Origin: Punica granatum
Taxonomy: Eukaryota; Streptophyta; Magnoliopsida; Myrtales; Lythraceae
DNA: 64,000 bases
Assembly: GCF_007655135.1 (NCBI RefSeq)
Contig: NC_045129.1
Coordinates: forward strand, 16,156,274 to 16,220,273
Reading direction: 5' to 3'
Part shown: in pieces, positions 1 through 11,577 of the stretch
Position numbering within the stretch: the first letter of the stretch is position 1
Layout: each line of letters starts with the position of its first letter
Notes under the pieces: model-generated
The model's database searches: none
What the model saw: only the letters and a program-made list of their open reading frames with translations
What the model was told of the DNA's origin: nothing
Translations under genes and position numbers: made by a program

Positions 1-176
1 AGCATACGAGACATCTGATCGAGTGCATAACATAGCATACATGATGGATCCAATAGCTGACGCATATGGAATCCTATTCATGCGGTCCCTCTCCTCTCGA
101 GTAGAAGGACTCTGAGCCTTCGAAAGGCTTATGCCATGTAACATAGGCAGCGACCCTTTCTTAGAATCATGCATGC
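1..176 (-). pseudogene. copia RT/RNase H linker, frameshifted and cut by window edge
   Basis: On the minus strand, in a different frame from the preceding block, the sequence reads the usual copia linker ending in SAIGSIMYAMLCTRSDVSYA at the window edge. This segment joins reverse transcriptase to RNase H. The frame change near 175-180 fits a 1-bp insertion or 2-bp deletion. The RNase H domain and the 3' LTR lie beyond position 1. Confidence 0.85.
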
Positions 177-1931
177 TAAAACGCGAAGCACTTTATCTAT
201 GTATACACTCTGACTTAGGCCAAGCAGTCTCCTGGATCTATCTCTATAGATCCTAATACCTAGCACGTAGGTAGCTTTGCCTAAGTCCTTCATAGAGAAA
301 CACCTTCCCAACCAAGTCTTTACAGACTGTAGGGAAGGAATGTCATTCCCGATTAGAAGTATGTCGTCTACATACAACACCAGGAAGATCACTACGCTCC
401 CACTAACCTTCTTGTAAACACAGGGTTCATCTTCATTCTTAATGAAACCAAACTCTTTGATTGCATCATCAAAACGAAGATTCCAGCTCCTAGAAGCTTG
501 CTTCAGCCCATAAATAGACCGTTGTAGCTTACAAACCTTTCCGGCACTATGTGGATCGACAAAACCCTCAGGTTGTGTCATATACACATCCTCGAGGAGC
601 TTCCCGTTCAGGAAAGCAGTTTTGACATCCATTTGCCAGATCTCATAATCATAATAAGCTGCAATTGCAAGCAAGATCCTTATGGATTTAAGCATAGCCA
701 CCGGGGAAAAAGTTTCGTCATAGTCAACACCATGAATTTGTCTGAAACCTTTTGCCACAAGTCGGCCCTTAAAGGTAATCACATTACCGTCCATGTTAGT
801 CTTCTTCTTGAAGACCCACTTACACCCAATGGGTTTTGCCCCTTCAGGTGGATCAACCAAAATCCATACTTGGTTAGTGTACATGGACTCCATCTCAGAT
901 CTCATGGCCACCAGCCATTTCTCAGAGTCAGGGCCTATTACGGCTTTCGCATAGGTTGTAGGCTCATCATCATCTATGAGCAATACGTCATTGTTTTGAG
1001 TCACGAGAAATCCATATCTCTCGGGCTCATGATGTATCCTACTAGACCTGCGAGACTCCTGTGTCACATGTGCAGAAGATTGTGCCACAACATCTTGTGG
1101 TACTTGCTCTGCAACCTCACCCGTCGATTGGTCAATGTCATTTTGTGGTAGAACTTCCCCAAGTTCTAATTTTCTCCCACTAGTTCCTTTGGAGAGAAAC
1201 TCTTTCTCAAGGAATACCGCAGTTCGAGCAACAAACACTTTGCCCTCGATGGGATTATAGAAATAGTATCCTCGAGTTTCCTTAGGATACCCCACAAAGT
1301 AACATTTGTCCGATTTAGGGCCAAGCTTATCCGAAGATAATCTCTTCACATAAGCTTCGCAACCCCATATCTTTAGAAAAGACATCTTGGGACGCTTCCC
1401 ATACCACATCTCATATGGTGTCCTTTCAACTGATTTCGACGGAGCATTGTTTAATATGAGAGCAGCTGTCTGTAGAGCATATCCCCAGAAGGAGTCAGGT
1501 AAGTTTGCATGACTCATCAAAGATCGAATCATATCTAATAAAGTTCGATTCCTCCTTTCAGCTACACCATTCCACTGTGGTGTTCCAGGTGGAGTCAGTT
1601 GAGATAAAATCCCACACTGTTTAAGATAGTCAGCGAACTCATAGCTCAAATATTCACCTCCTCGATCTGATCGAAGAACTTTAATGCTCTTACCCAACTG
1701 ATTCTCCACTTCATTCTTAAATTCTTTGAACTTTTCAAAGGATTCAGATTTGTGTTTCATCAAATACACATATCCAAATCTACTGAAATCATCAGTAAAT
1801 GTAATGAAGTAGAGATACCCACCTCTAGCAAGCTTGTTCACTGGTCCACATACATCGGTATGTATGAGAGCCAGATGATCACTAGCTCGCTCACCTTTTC
1901 CGGTAAAAGGGGCCTTAGTCATTTTCCCCAT
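129..1931 (-). pseudogene. copia integrase core and reverse transcriptase
   Basis: A 600-codon open stretch. The integrase catalytic core has its acidic residues at D26 (HTDVCGP), D89 (SDRGGEY) and E125 (VAERRNRT). A GKRP-type integrase C-terminal part follows, then reverse transcriptase with KTAFLNG and the catalytic YVDD at residues 520-523. Integrase inserts the cDNA copy into chromosomal DNA and reverse transcriptase makes it. The last about 18 residues of this frame are out of register. From about position 175 the correct reading is in another frame (see the RNase H entry), so a small indel disrupts the end of the reverse transcriptase. Catalytic residues look intact despite the broken gene. 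Confidence 0.93.
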
Positions 1932-2369
1932 TAAGCAAGGTTCGCATGTCTCGATCGATTCTAAATCAAACGAGTCCAGTAATCCATCCTTATGGAGTCT
2001 AGAGATGCGATTCTCGCTAATATGGCCTAAACGACAATGCTAGAGGTAAGTCGGGTTCGAATCATTAGATTTGAGCCGTTTGGTTTCCACATTATAAATA
2101 GGCGTATCTAGATCAAGAACATACAGACCATTACTTAAATGTGCACTGCCATAATATACATCATTCATGTACATAGAACAACACTTGTTCTTGATAGTGA
2201 AACAAAATCCCTTCTTGTCCAAACAAGAAACATATATTATGTTTCTACTAATAGCAGGTACATAATAACAGTCATTAAGATCTAATACTAGCCCAGTAGG
2301 CAAAACTAGGTGATAAGTCCCTACAGTTAATGTAGCAACTCTTGCTCCATTTCCAACTCGTAGGTCCAC
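1932..2369 (-). pseudogene. copia protease / GAG-pre-integrase segment
   Basis: This continues the polyprotein in the same frame after the TAA at 2370-2372. It covers the end of the protease and the GAG-pre-integrase region (VDLRVGNGARV, then NDCYYVPAISRN). A second nonsense codon, TAG at 2040-2042, falls where related elements have the Trp before a His-Cys pair (the HCRLGH motif that follows is still readable). The change fits a single G-to-A transition. The frame then runs on into the integrase block without a further shift. As a separate protein it would have no role; it is a piece of one decayed pol gene. Confidence 0.88.
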
Positions 2370-3336
2370 TTAGCCCTTTGCCAACGATCTACTGTCCTTT
2401 AGGTCCTGCATATTTTCACAAATATGAGCACCACACCCGGTATCTAATACCCAAGATGTAGAAGTAGTAGATACATTGATCTCTATAACATGGATACCTG
2501 AAGTGGAAGTCTCACTTCCCTTCTTCTTCTTCAACTCCTCCATGTATACCTTACAATTCCGCTTCCAATGTCCAGTGTTGCCACAATGGAAGCAGTAATC
2601 ATTCTTCGCCACCTTGGCTTTAGGTTTCAACGCACCCAAGTCAAACTTGGATGCACCTTTAGCCTTCTTGCCTTTACTCTTGCCCTTGCCCTTTCTTTTG
2701 GTCCCCTGAACCATTAGAACGGACGTCCCCTTGCTGATATCATGCTCAGCTGTTCTCAACATGTTAAGCAGTTCAGGCAATGGTTTATTGTAGTCATTCA
2801 TATTATAGCTCATGATGAACTGACTATAACTGCTGGGCAGCGACTGTAGGACTAAATCTGTGGCCAACTCTTGACCCAGAGGAAATCCCAGTCTTCCCAG
2901 AGTCTCGACGTACCCAATCATCTTGAGTACATGAAGACCCATTGGGCTACCCTCAGTCAACCTTGCCTGAAAAAGTGCTTTAGAGATCTCGAATCTCTCA
3001 TGTCGGGCCTGCTCTTGATAGAGCTGCCTGAGATGCACGATCATATCGTACGCCTTCATGTTCTCGTGTTGCTTCTGAAGCTTCGAGTCCATGGTGACTA
3101 ACATGAGACATCCGACGTTTACGGCATCATCATGATGCTTACTATAAGCATCTTTCTCAGCTTGGGGGGCATCGTCAGGTGGTGGCGCAAGAAGAGGTTG
3201 CTCTAAGACATAGTTTCTTTTCTTGGGTGAGAACAATTCTCAAGTTTCGATACCAACCAAGGAAATTATTCCCTGACAGTTTGTCCTTATCAAGGACAGA
3301 TCGCAAACAGAAAATACTAGAAGTGCTCCCTGCCAT
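2370..3336 (-). pseudogene. copia gag (capsid, zinc knuckle) with frameshift, plus start of protease
   Basis: The likely start is the ATG at 3336 (reading MAGSTSSIFCLRSVL). About 30 codons later the frame breaks near 3236 and continues in another frame. That frame carries the copia gag (UBN2-like) region, a CX2CX4HX4C zinc knuckle (CFHCGNTGHWKRNC), then the protease active-site region VLDTGCGAHIC. Gag packages element RNA into particles in the cytoplasm; the protease matures the polyprotein. The frame ends in a TAA at 2370-2372. Reading resumes in the same frame straight after it, so this is a nonsense mutation and not a natural end. The frameshift near 3236 and the stop make the gene non-functional. 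Confidence 0.9.
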
Positions 3337-4022
3337 GGTAACTACCACATAAATATGCAAAATAAGTATTACGACACAACAATATTTAATGAGGACTTTA
3401 TTAAATATTGCTCCCACTATTTATATCAAATCAATGACCCTCACCATTGATTCAGAGAATATCATTCTCATAGTAGCTCAAGATCCATATCTCACCAAGT
3501 TCTGAGTCAGCGAGAGCTGATTCACCCAGAACTGGCTATTTAGGTAGGGAACTCACTTTCCCAATTGCATCACATGCAACTCTTGATTAGTTGGGTGAAT
3601 AACTCCTTATTCAAATCTATCTTATAGATCGATGCCCAACTACATGCCTCTGAACTCCTAATCCTATTAGGCTTGTTCAGTTAAGTCCGACCCACTGGTA
3701 AACACCACATCTTACTAGGATAGATGAGGGCATCCTGCGAAGGCAAGGTCTACACACTCATCGATCTTGGTCTTGACGAGTGTTACACGGTGGAAGAATA
3801 TGGACTTAATATTTTGAGGGATTTTATTAACATTTAATCGATCTCACCATACACTATTATGTAACCATTACATAATAGTCCACACGTATAACTATTATAC
3901 TAACACAACTAGCATATAGTCCAAGTCTAACAGTCATGCACCGCAAATATCAAACATAATCACACCAGTACCAAGCATAAAATCACATTTTATGCTATTA
4001 TCTACTCAGATTCTAACTAGCT
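3337..4022 (-). other. copia untranslated leader
   Basis: A non-coding stretch of about 690 bases between the primer-binding site and the gag start. No reading frame or further motif was recognised. Confidence 0.6.
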
Positions 4023-4024
4023 AG

Positions 4025-4036
4025 GCTCTGATACCA
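4025..4036 (-). promoter_or_regulatory. primer-binding site, initiator tRNA-Met
   Basis: The minus strand reads TGGTATCAGAGC, complementary to the 3' end of plant initiator tRNA-Met and directly inside the LTR end at 4039. It primes minus-strand cDNA synthesis. It also fixes the element orientation and the inner LTR edge. Confidence 0.92.
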
Positions 4037-4038
4037 AT

Positions 4039-5665
4039 TGCTAGTTTCACCAGGCGCAACGGAAGCGTAAAAGGAACAGAAATTCAAAATTTTCTACCTG
4101 TGAAACTAATTCCAAGACCTACTAGAAGAATAAGAGTAAATAAAAGCGTACCTGGAATATTTAAAATTGTCGACCGAGCGTCTCACGCGTGACGCCTCTA
4201 CTGGTATCCACACCGACTTTGTCGACGAGTTTTCGAGATTGGCGGTGCTAGCGGCCAATACTCGAAAGAAACACCGATGCAACACCCGAAATTTTAAGAC
4301 TAATGGGGTTAATTCAAATTGAACAATTCAACTTGAATTTCCCCACATTAATGCACGTACACACGTATGTATGTATATGCTTATGCATACATATATATCA
4401 CATATATATGTATATATATAGCACACGTATATCTCTGTACATTTACATGCACACATATATATAAGCATAAGGGGGGAGACTTTCAAGTCTCTTTACCGAT
4501 GTGGGACAAGAGGAATTAAGAATTCCAAATTGCCATGTGTCCTCACATGGATCGTGCATCAATTGTGTCTATTTAATCTAATAAATCGAGTCTAATTAAT
4601 CGACAAATTTAATCTCATTAAATATCCGATTAATCGGTCGCACCATAAATTATCTAATCTCTATTAGACAATTTTATTATTTCAAAATATCTCGTCAATT
4701 TAGTCGTAGTGTGTGACCCTGTAGGTTCCCAATTACGTTGATAATAATATCGAAATCTCTATTTCAATATTATAAATAGTGAGCGGCATCTAGCAATGCA
4801 TCACTGTTACTCAAGTAATCGGAAAGTCAATTTCTTGACGAACCTCGTGACCTATATTACCGTGTAATATAATCCATTGTCCTCTATATCTCTATTGAGC
4901 CCAAGGCATGGTCGATGACATCCTTGTATGGCTCAATATCTCTCTTTCTTGGTTTACCAGGTAAGTCTATCAGAACAAATGAGCTCGATATCGTTATATC
5001 GACTCATTTGGGTATGCATACACTTTTAGACTTAACCACCAAGTGGCCGTGAGATATCGCTCCCGTTTCGTAGGAGGGACAAATCCTATCTCGGTCACTC
5101 ACATTCCTCTCCATGCTCTGTGATATACCCAATAACTGTCTTCATAACCAGCCTGTTACGGTGGCGTTTGACAGTATCAAAGTATATGACATTACATGTA
5201 GGAATCCATGGTGACCTCAAGTCAAAGGACCATTACACTATAGTCACTTTGAGATATGCTAATGACAGTCACGTAACAACCCATGTAGCAATCTCATGGC
5301 GGATCAGTCCAATACACATTACTCTTAATGTATACATGTGGTGTGATTTGATATCTCCATATCCATGACCTATGAGATTTGGTCATCAATCAACACTTAC
5401 ACTAGTCTAACCGTATTATCGTTGTCCTAATTAACGATAATACTTTGACTATGGACATTTAGGAATAATGTTCAGTAATTATAGGATCTCACAATCAAGT
5501 CACACTTGATGCCTATTGAACCTACTATTCCAAGGACATTATTGTGTAAAATCATATTTAGCGCAATCTACACAATAACAGATATGCCTCGTAATATAAT
5601 GAAATACATGTCATATTACAGAACTGATGATAGATTGCATCTAGGGCATACACCAATTCCCAACA
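4039..5665 (-). repeat. copia 5' LTR, 1627 bp
   Basis: Bounded by TG...CA (plus strand TGCTAG... to ...CCCAACA; the minus-strand start is TGTTGGGAATTGG, common in plant copia LTRs). The inner edge is set by the PBS and the outer edge by the TG/CA rule. It contains an AT microsatellite-like stretch around 4366-4430. The other LTR is not in the window for comparison. Confidence 0.85.
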
Positions 5666-7254
5666 GATAAATGAGGTGATTTGTTAGACAATTATGCTGT
5701 AAAAAATATGGAGTGGGCGCATGGGAAATTCCCTCATCCAGCGCACGACCCATGGGGTGCCGCGCTTGGGGGACATTCATTTTCTGGAACCGTGGCTGGG
5801 GGCCACGTATGTGTACTTTCCAAGGTAGAAAGCTTAAGGAGCTAGGTCCCATGAGGACATGCGAGTCGAACAGGCCCGACAGTTATAATAGGCGTGACCA
5901 GGACTATCCTAATGCCCACTTGAGGGGTTTGTTTTGGTCGGGAGCTCGTTTGCGGAGCTGTATTGAAATAGAATAAAGGAGAGTTTAGGGAATAGTGTTT
6001 TGTAAGATGCGCGTAGCTTCGGTGATTGATTGGTATCCATAGCAGAGGGTGGGTTGGGCCAATTCTTCGATCGGAGGTGCGGTCATGCTAGTAACTCCTA
6101 TAACGGGTGGGCTAGGCCATGCTCTATCTATGGTGTTGCTGCACGTGATCTTTTGCGGAGCGAGAGCTGGGTCCTCGATGTTGAAATTCTAGGAAGCTGG
6201 ACATGAGGTGTTCGTTGTCTTGATTGTGATCGTTTGAGGTTCAAGTTGCCTTCTTGTTTTATTTCCCGTAAGGGAAAAAAGGAAAAACAATGAAAGAACA
6301 AGAACTGTCAGTAATTTCAATGCAAAGGTGCAAGAAATCGAACTGGTCTAGTAGGCGTCATGTGAGCATGCCAAGGGATGTGCGCAGGGTGTGCTGAGGA
6401 TGCGTGCACGGGCACTGAGGGGTGTGCTCGCACAACGCGAAAAGATGCTCTCGGTCGCGCAGATGGATGCCCTCGGTCGTGCGAAGTTAGCGGGGGTTAG
6501 CTTCTTCGTGAAAGGTAGGTCGACCTTTGGGCTACTGCTCGCCTTGCCGTGGAGGAAGGGTGAAGACCGCAATTGGTCTACCAGCGAAGGAGGTCTTGAC
6601 TCACCTGCCGTGGGGGGTGGGTGGCTGGGGTGGACGGCCTCTGGTCACGGCGCACCTCGCCATGGAGAGGTGAAGAATGTTGGTGATCTACCCGCGGAGG
6701 TGAGCCTAACTCGCCTGTTGTATATGGATGCGTAGTAGAAACAAGATAATAAATAAATGGAATGCGATGCCTGAGTTTTGAAAATACTAATGCGGTCGTT
6801 CAAATTGACTCGAAAGGTTCAAAGTACAATGTAGATTTTGTAAAACAAAGTCGTAAGTTGATCTTCAACCATGCTCAGGGCCTGACGAGTGCGGCCTCAG
6901 AAAGTGCCTGTTCTAGGCGAGGGCCAGGTGGAGGCATCTATCCTAGGGTGTGTGTGTGTGTGTGTGTGTATGCCTCCATGAGCCCTCTCTCTAGACCTCT
7001 CCAAGGAAACGTTCGCTCGAGCGAGCTCCTGACCGTATCTCTGTAACTTGGTGCAGGTCTAGTAAGCCCCTTCGAAATTGTGACTAGTCAGCGAGGTCCA
7101 TATCTCCCTCGGCAACCTATCGGTGATCAATTCTGATGCTGGTGGGGTTGACCATTGTGATTGCGTCAAAAGATAAGGGTGTCCTAGAAGACGTGCCATC
7201 CATGTTTTGTGGCGGATCGGTGAGGTCATTCTGTGCTGACGGACTCAGTCAAAG
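5666..7254. other. unassigned repeat-derived sequence
   Basis: Between the copia LTR and the recognisable end of the giant minus-strand LTR. It has several short open frames but none matches a family I recognise. It may be internal sequence or flank of the Tat/Ogre-like element whose LTR follows. It contains a GT microsatellite (6948-6969). Confidence 0.4.
6948..6969. repeat. GT dinucleotide microsatellite
   Basis: An uninterrupted GT run of about 11 units seen directly in the sequence. Confidence 0.95.
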
Positions 7255-7990
7255 TGCGGATAAAATTCGGGTTGACCAGAATTCTATCTCGTTGGGGCCC
7301 GTAGGCGCCCTATGGCACATCTTGGGAGTGTCCACCTTCTCGAGGATGCATGGCGGACATGCGTGAGAATGAGTCGGCACTTGTCTGTTTACGATCCGAA
7401 AGTCGAGGGCTGGTAAGTTGCCCAGGTTAAAGGGTATAAGATACACCTAATTTACTAAGGCAATGGTCATGCGTGGACTAGAGATTTCGGATTCGAGGAT
7501 TCTATTACGTGTGAGCCTATATCCAGCACGCCCTTTCGGTATTATGCTTACCCAGGGCTTGCCGTTTTATTTATTTACCGTGTGAAGTAAGTTGCACTCC
7601 CCTTACCCGTTTTGATACCGTAAATTTGATGAAACGATCGATTCGGGTCAAGAACCCGAGAAAGGAGTAAGCTCGCACGTCGAGGAATCGGTTTGCTATC
7701 CTCGTGCTAGGGTTCATCGGACCATGGTGATCGATTCCCCTGCGCAAACCGAAACCGCGAAGCACTGAATCTACTCATCTTCGAGTAAGTAAATCTATTC
7801 GATCGGTTCGACACTCGGACCGTTCACTCACTAACCGGGGTCCTTACAATGAATAAATGAATATACAAATAGCATCCTCACAATGTGCTCTCAAATAATG
7901 ACAAAATGCAAAAGAATATATAGTACATGGATCCCGGTCGACTCGCGATAGGTCAAATATTCCACTTTGGCTCACTGTGAGGTTTGAATT
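7255..7990 (-). repeat. Tat/Ogre-like giant LTR, distal part (left of Tekay insertion)
   Basis: Aligned by eye, 7285-7760 matches the reverse complement of the right end of the LTR at 14989-20227. Shared blocks include TCGTTGGGGCCCG, GAGTGTCCACCTT, GACATGCGTGAGAATGAGTC, GGCAATGGTCATG and CACGCCCTTTCGGTA. The alignment continues across the Tekay element to 22604 and beyond. The LTR was therefore one piece in minus orientation before that insertion. The outer edge near 7255 is approximate. Confidence 0.82.
7986..7990. repeat. target-site duplication GAATT (left copy)
   Basis: GAATT directly precedes the TG of the left LTR. The same five bases follow the CA of the right LTR at 22604-22608. Confidence 0.93.
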
Positions 7991-10192
7991 TGTCATGACC
8001 CGAAAATTCAGCAAAGTTTCATTTGTATTCCCTCAATATCCTATATCACATAGACTATTTATATGAAACATGTTTCCCACATCTTCCAAAAACAAATGAC
8101 CAATTCAGCAGGTTCTAATAAACATATACATCTCAAGAGCATATTTTCTTTTTTCTCAACCACATCACTAACCCAACTAACCAAAAGTTTTAGGTCATAA
8201 CTTAATCATAATATTCTACAAGAACGTACTATTTATACAAGGAGTGGGCCCCACTGCAAAAAGATCCTCCGCGCTAATCCTCGTTGTCCAAAAAGATATC
8301 CTGTGCGGTTAATCTAGCTCCTGGATCATCTGGAAAAAAAATTATGCAGGGAGTGAGCTGAATCTCAGTGGGTATTAAATTCCACAATAGAATGAAGTAT
8401 CAAACTTATTTATGCATTCACAACACAGTTATAGTAATATCATCTATTTTAAAACTTCTAATGGTATATGTATCTACTTTCCAACCTGAAACCTTTCTCT
8501 TATCGACCAATTCAATATCACATAATTCAAACAATCATTCTAAGCAATAAGCAATAGTAGCCATAGGGTCGCAATCCTTGCGACAGAGTTACGACGGTAC
8601 CGTGACCCTACACTCCTATCCACAAACTCCTCATTTCATTTTTCATAAGCGGGGGCTACCTACTATTCTCCGGCAGTAGGAGTCTAGGCGTCCATTTTGT
8701 ATCCCGCCAGATCAGCGGTCTAGGCGTCCTTTTTTGTATCCCACCGGATCAGCGGTCTAGACGTCCCTTTTTATATCCAACCGGATCAGCAGTCTAGGCG
8801 TCCTATTTATATACCGCCAGATTAGCGGTCCCATGGCTACAAACAATAATTTCACCACATCGCAATCAACCGAATTCATTTACAATAACTCCTTGAAATC
8901 CTCATACTATCCTCATTCAACTTATTTCAATCAAACAAGCATTTATATAATTAATTCAAGATTTAGTTTCATTTTATAGTAGAATAAAAATACTCACAAA
9001 GACCCTCCAAAAATAATTCAGCGAGTCGAGCCTTCTGGTTGTATAATCTCTGTCTCCTCAACCCCTATTAAGTTCAAGTATAAAGGTTAGATAATATACT
9101 AAATAAGAGTATAGATATGCATCGATTCAACTTTGTTGTTATTTCATTTATATAGCCCTAAAATAAGACTTTCATAATTAACAATTTCTTTTCCCTATCC
9201 CTTTCGGGTTCCGACTAACTCTCCAAATGGATTACAAATGCAAATGTTATGCACTTGTGTTTCTCGAATCATATCAACTTAGAATATGTTGCAAATAATA
9301 TCAAACAGTTAACCAATTCAAATAGCCAAGTTCAAGCAAAGAGTGCAAGAAATCCTAAGTACTTCCCTTACTCCAATATACATATAAACAAGAGCTTAAT
9401 CACCCAATCCACCACATAATATCACCATAATGCATGATAGATTCTCGAATCAGATTCCTATAAACCCTGTTTTCAATTACAAGAAATCAACTTAGCCAAA
9501 GTGCACACAAATTTCTGTTAGTACGATCCATTTTCGCTAAGACACCTATATATGCACTAGAAAGTTACCAATCAATCAAGAAATTGCTCCCTGCCTCACG
9601 ACTAATTTTTTTTTCCAGCTCATATGGGTGACCGAACTCATCCTGACAACAAAATAGGCTAACTCCCAATATATCCACTCAATTTACATTAAGCTAGGAG
9701 AGAACTAACCAAAGTACAACAACCAAACTTCTCAAACCTGAACAAGCTGGGATGAATGCAAGGAGAGTCATAACATATGCCAAACCAAGTGAATATGAAT
9801 GTTTAAATCATAGATAATCAACTTACAAATGAAGAACTCCAAACCTAGTCTTCGTCCTCTTTTTCTTCTCCAACGGTTTCCTCAACTCAACTCTCTCTTT
9901 CTCTCTCTCTCTCTCTCGGTTTTCTTCTTCGAGCATACCAGCAGAGAACATAGTAGCAGAAAACAGAGCAACAAAAGAAACAAAAAGAAAAGAAAAAGAA
10001 GTAGTCAATGGCGGTGGAATTTCTAACAGTAGGAATGAAGACCACGTGGGCCCTTTCTACACTTTTCTATCTTATTTTTTCTAATTTCTGCAGCCACAAA
10101 AGTTTAGTATATGATATGCATGTATATTTCGTAGGCACGTGTGTGTATATGTTGTATGTATGTATATGCATGTTTGGTTGACCGGTCTCACA
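7991..10192 (-). repeat. Tekay 3' LTR (2202 bp)
   Basis: Starts TGTCATGACCCG and ends GGTCTCACA on the plus strand. It matches the right LTR along its whole length with scattered substitutions and short indels. It holds a CT-rich tract near 9890-9920 and an imperfect tandem block at about 8680-8835, with about four units where the right LTR has about three. Confidence 0.95.
8680..8835. repeat. LTR-internal imperfect tandem repeat (about 36-40 bp units)
   Basis: Units of the form CGGTCTAGGCGTCC followed by T-rich DNA and a CGCC/ACCGGATCAG block, about four copies here. The equivalent block in the other LTR (about 21105-21220) has about three, so one unit was gained or lost after insertion, or differed at insertion. 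Confidence 0.8.
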
Positions 10193-10205
10193 ATCTCCCT
10201 CACTA
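10193..10205 (-). promoter_or_regulatory. polypurine tract of chromovirus
   Basis: The minus strand reads AGTGAGGGAGAT immediately before the 3' LTR start (TGTGAGACC). A purine-rich tract here primes plus-strand cDNA synthesis. Confidence 0.75.
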
Positions 10206-10230
10206 ATAAAAATTTCGTTCCCGAAATTAT

Positions 10231-10400
10231 TTACCTGATATCGGAAAAAGATATGGATATTTAACTCTCATAGAATCCTCGGGTTCCCAAGTGGCCTTTC
10301 CCCTCGAATGACTTCTCCACAACACCTTCACTAATGGGATTCTCTTGGTTCGAAGAACCTGCTCTTTTCTATCTAAAATCTCCACTGGCTCTTCTTCAAT
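10231..10400 (-). pseudogene. chromodomain, C-terminal end of chromovirus pol
   Basis: In a frame shifted by one base from the upstream integrase, the minus strand reads the chromodomain tail with VLWRSHSRG, ATWEPEDSMR and YPYLFPISG, ending in TAA at 10231-10233. This module binds modified histone tails and steers integration into heterochromatin in chromoviruses. A 1-bp loss near 10400 separates it from integrase, where the upstream frame stops early at 10373. Confidence 0.88.
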
Positions 10401-11571
10401 GTCAAATTCTCATTTAGCTCAACCGGTTGATAACTCAGAACATGGGACAGGTCTGGCATATACTTGCGCAACATTGACACATGAAACACGTTATGAATAC
10501 GGGATAGTTCAGGGGGTAGAGCCAACCGATATGCCACCTTCCCAATGCGCTCCAGAATCTCGTATGGCCCAATATATCTGGGACTCAGCTTTCCTTTCTT
10601 GCCAAATCTCATAATACCCTTCCATGGTGATACTTTTAAGAAAACTCGATCCCCTTCCTGAAACTCGAGGTCCTTTCTTCGTTTATCCGCATAATTCTTC
10701 TGTCGCCCTTGAACCGTCTTTAATCTTTCCTTGATAACCTTAACCTTTTCAACTGTTAAGTCGACTATTTCCTGTTCAATGAGTTGCCTCTCTCCAACCT
10801 CATTCCAACACAGGGGTGTTCGACAAGCCCGTCCATAAAGCGATTCGTAAGGAGCCATGCTGATACTTGACTGGTAACTATTACTATAGGCGAATTCCAT
10901 CGGAGGTAGATAGTCATCCCAACTGCCCTGAAATTCTTTAACGCACGATCTTAGAATATCCTCCAATGTCTGAATGGTCCTTTCGCTCTGTCCGTCTGAC
11001 TCGGGATGAAAAGCAGTGGTCAAATTCAGTTTCGTACCCATAGCAGTAACAAAATTGTTCCAATACTTGGAAGTAAAATAGGAGTCTCTATCTGATACTA
11101 TAGATACTGGCACCCCATGCAACCTCACAATCTCTTTAATGAACAATTGTGCTAGTTGATCAGCACCAAATGTCGTTCTAACCGGTAAGAAGTGATCAGA
11201 TTTTGTTAGTCTAACAACTATCACCCATATAGAATCATGCCTCTTCGTGTTCGAGGAAGTCCCGAAACAAAATCCATTGTGATCATTTCCCATTTCCATT
11301 CAGGAACCGGAAGAGGCTGTAATAACCCGGATGGGTATTGATGTTCTGCCTTAACCTGCTGACACACCAGACACTTAGCAACAAATTCAGCTATATCCTT
11401 TTTCATGTTATTCCACCAATAACTTCCCTTCAAATTATAATACATCTTACTACTTCCCGGGTGCATCGTATATGGTGAGCTATGGGCCTGTCCAAGAATC
11501 TCTCTCTTTAATTCAATGTCATCAAGTACACAGATTCGATTCCCGAACATAAGTGTGTCATCTTCCTTCAA
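10373..11571 (-). pseudogene. Ty3/gypsy integrase
   Basis: Two overlapping frames make one integrase. The first (11571 to 11221) has the HHCC zinc-binding region (H...H spacing around SSPYTMHPGSSKMY and CLVCQQVKAEHQYPSGL) and the start of the catalytic core (ITMDFVSGLP with the first Asp). The second (11299 to 10373) continues with the second Asp (SIVSDRDSYFTSKYW) and Glu (HPESDGQSERTIQ), then the GPY/F region (GPYEILERIGKVAYRL...VFHVSMLRKY). The overlap shows a frameshift near 11250. Integrase joins the cDNA to the target and leaves the 5-bp duplication seen here. Confidence 0.93.
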
Positions 11572-11577
11572 GAGAAA

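Larger units (their letters stand above)
1..5665 (-). mobile_element. Ty1/copia LTR retrotransposon, 3' end outside window
   Basis: The minus strand reads 5' LTR (5665 to 4039), primer-binding site, leader, then gag, protease region, integrase, reverse transcriptase and the start of RNase H, running off the window at position 1. The domain order with integrase before reverse transcriptase is the copia order. Only one LTR is inside the window, so its age cannot be judged from LTR divergence and the TSD cannot be confirmed; the 5 bases after the LTR are GATAA. The LTR start and the gag/integrase wording resemble the Tork/TNT1 side of copia, but the clade is an inference. The element is dead: at least two nonsense codons and two frameshifts break the polyprotein. 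Confidence 0.95.

Noticed and set aside
10345..10614. 89-codon plus-strand frame
   Set aside because: Antisense to the chromovirus integrase and chromodomain, with no homology of its own.
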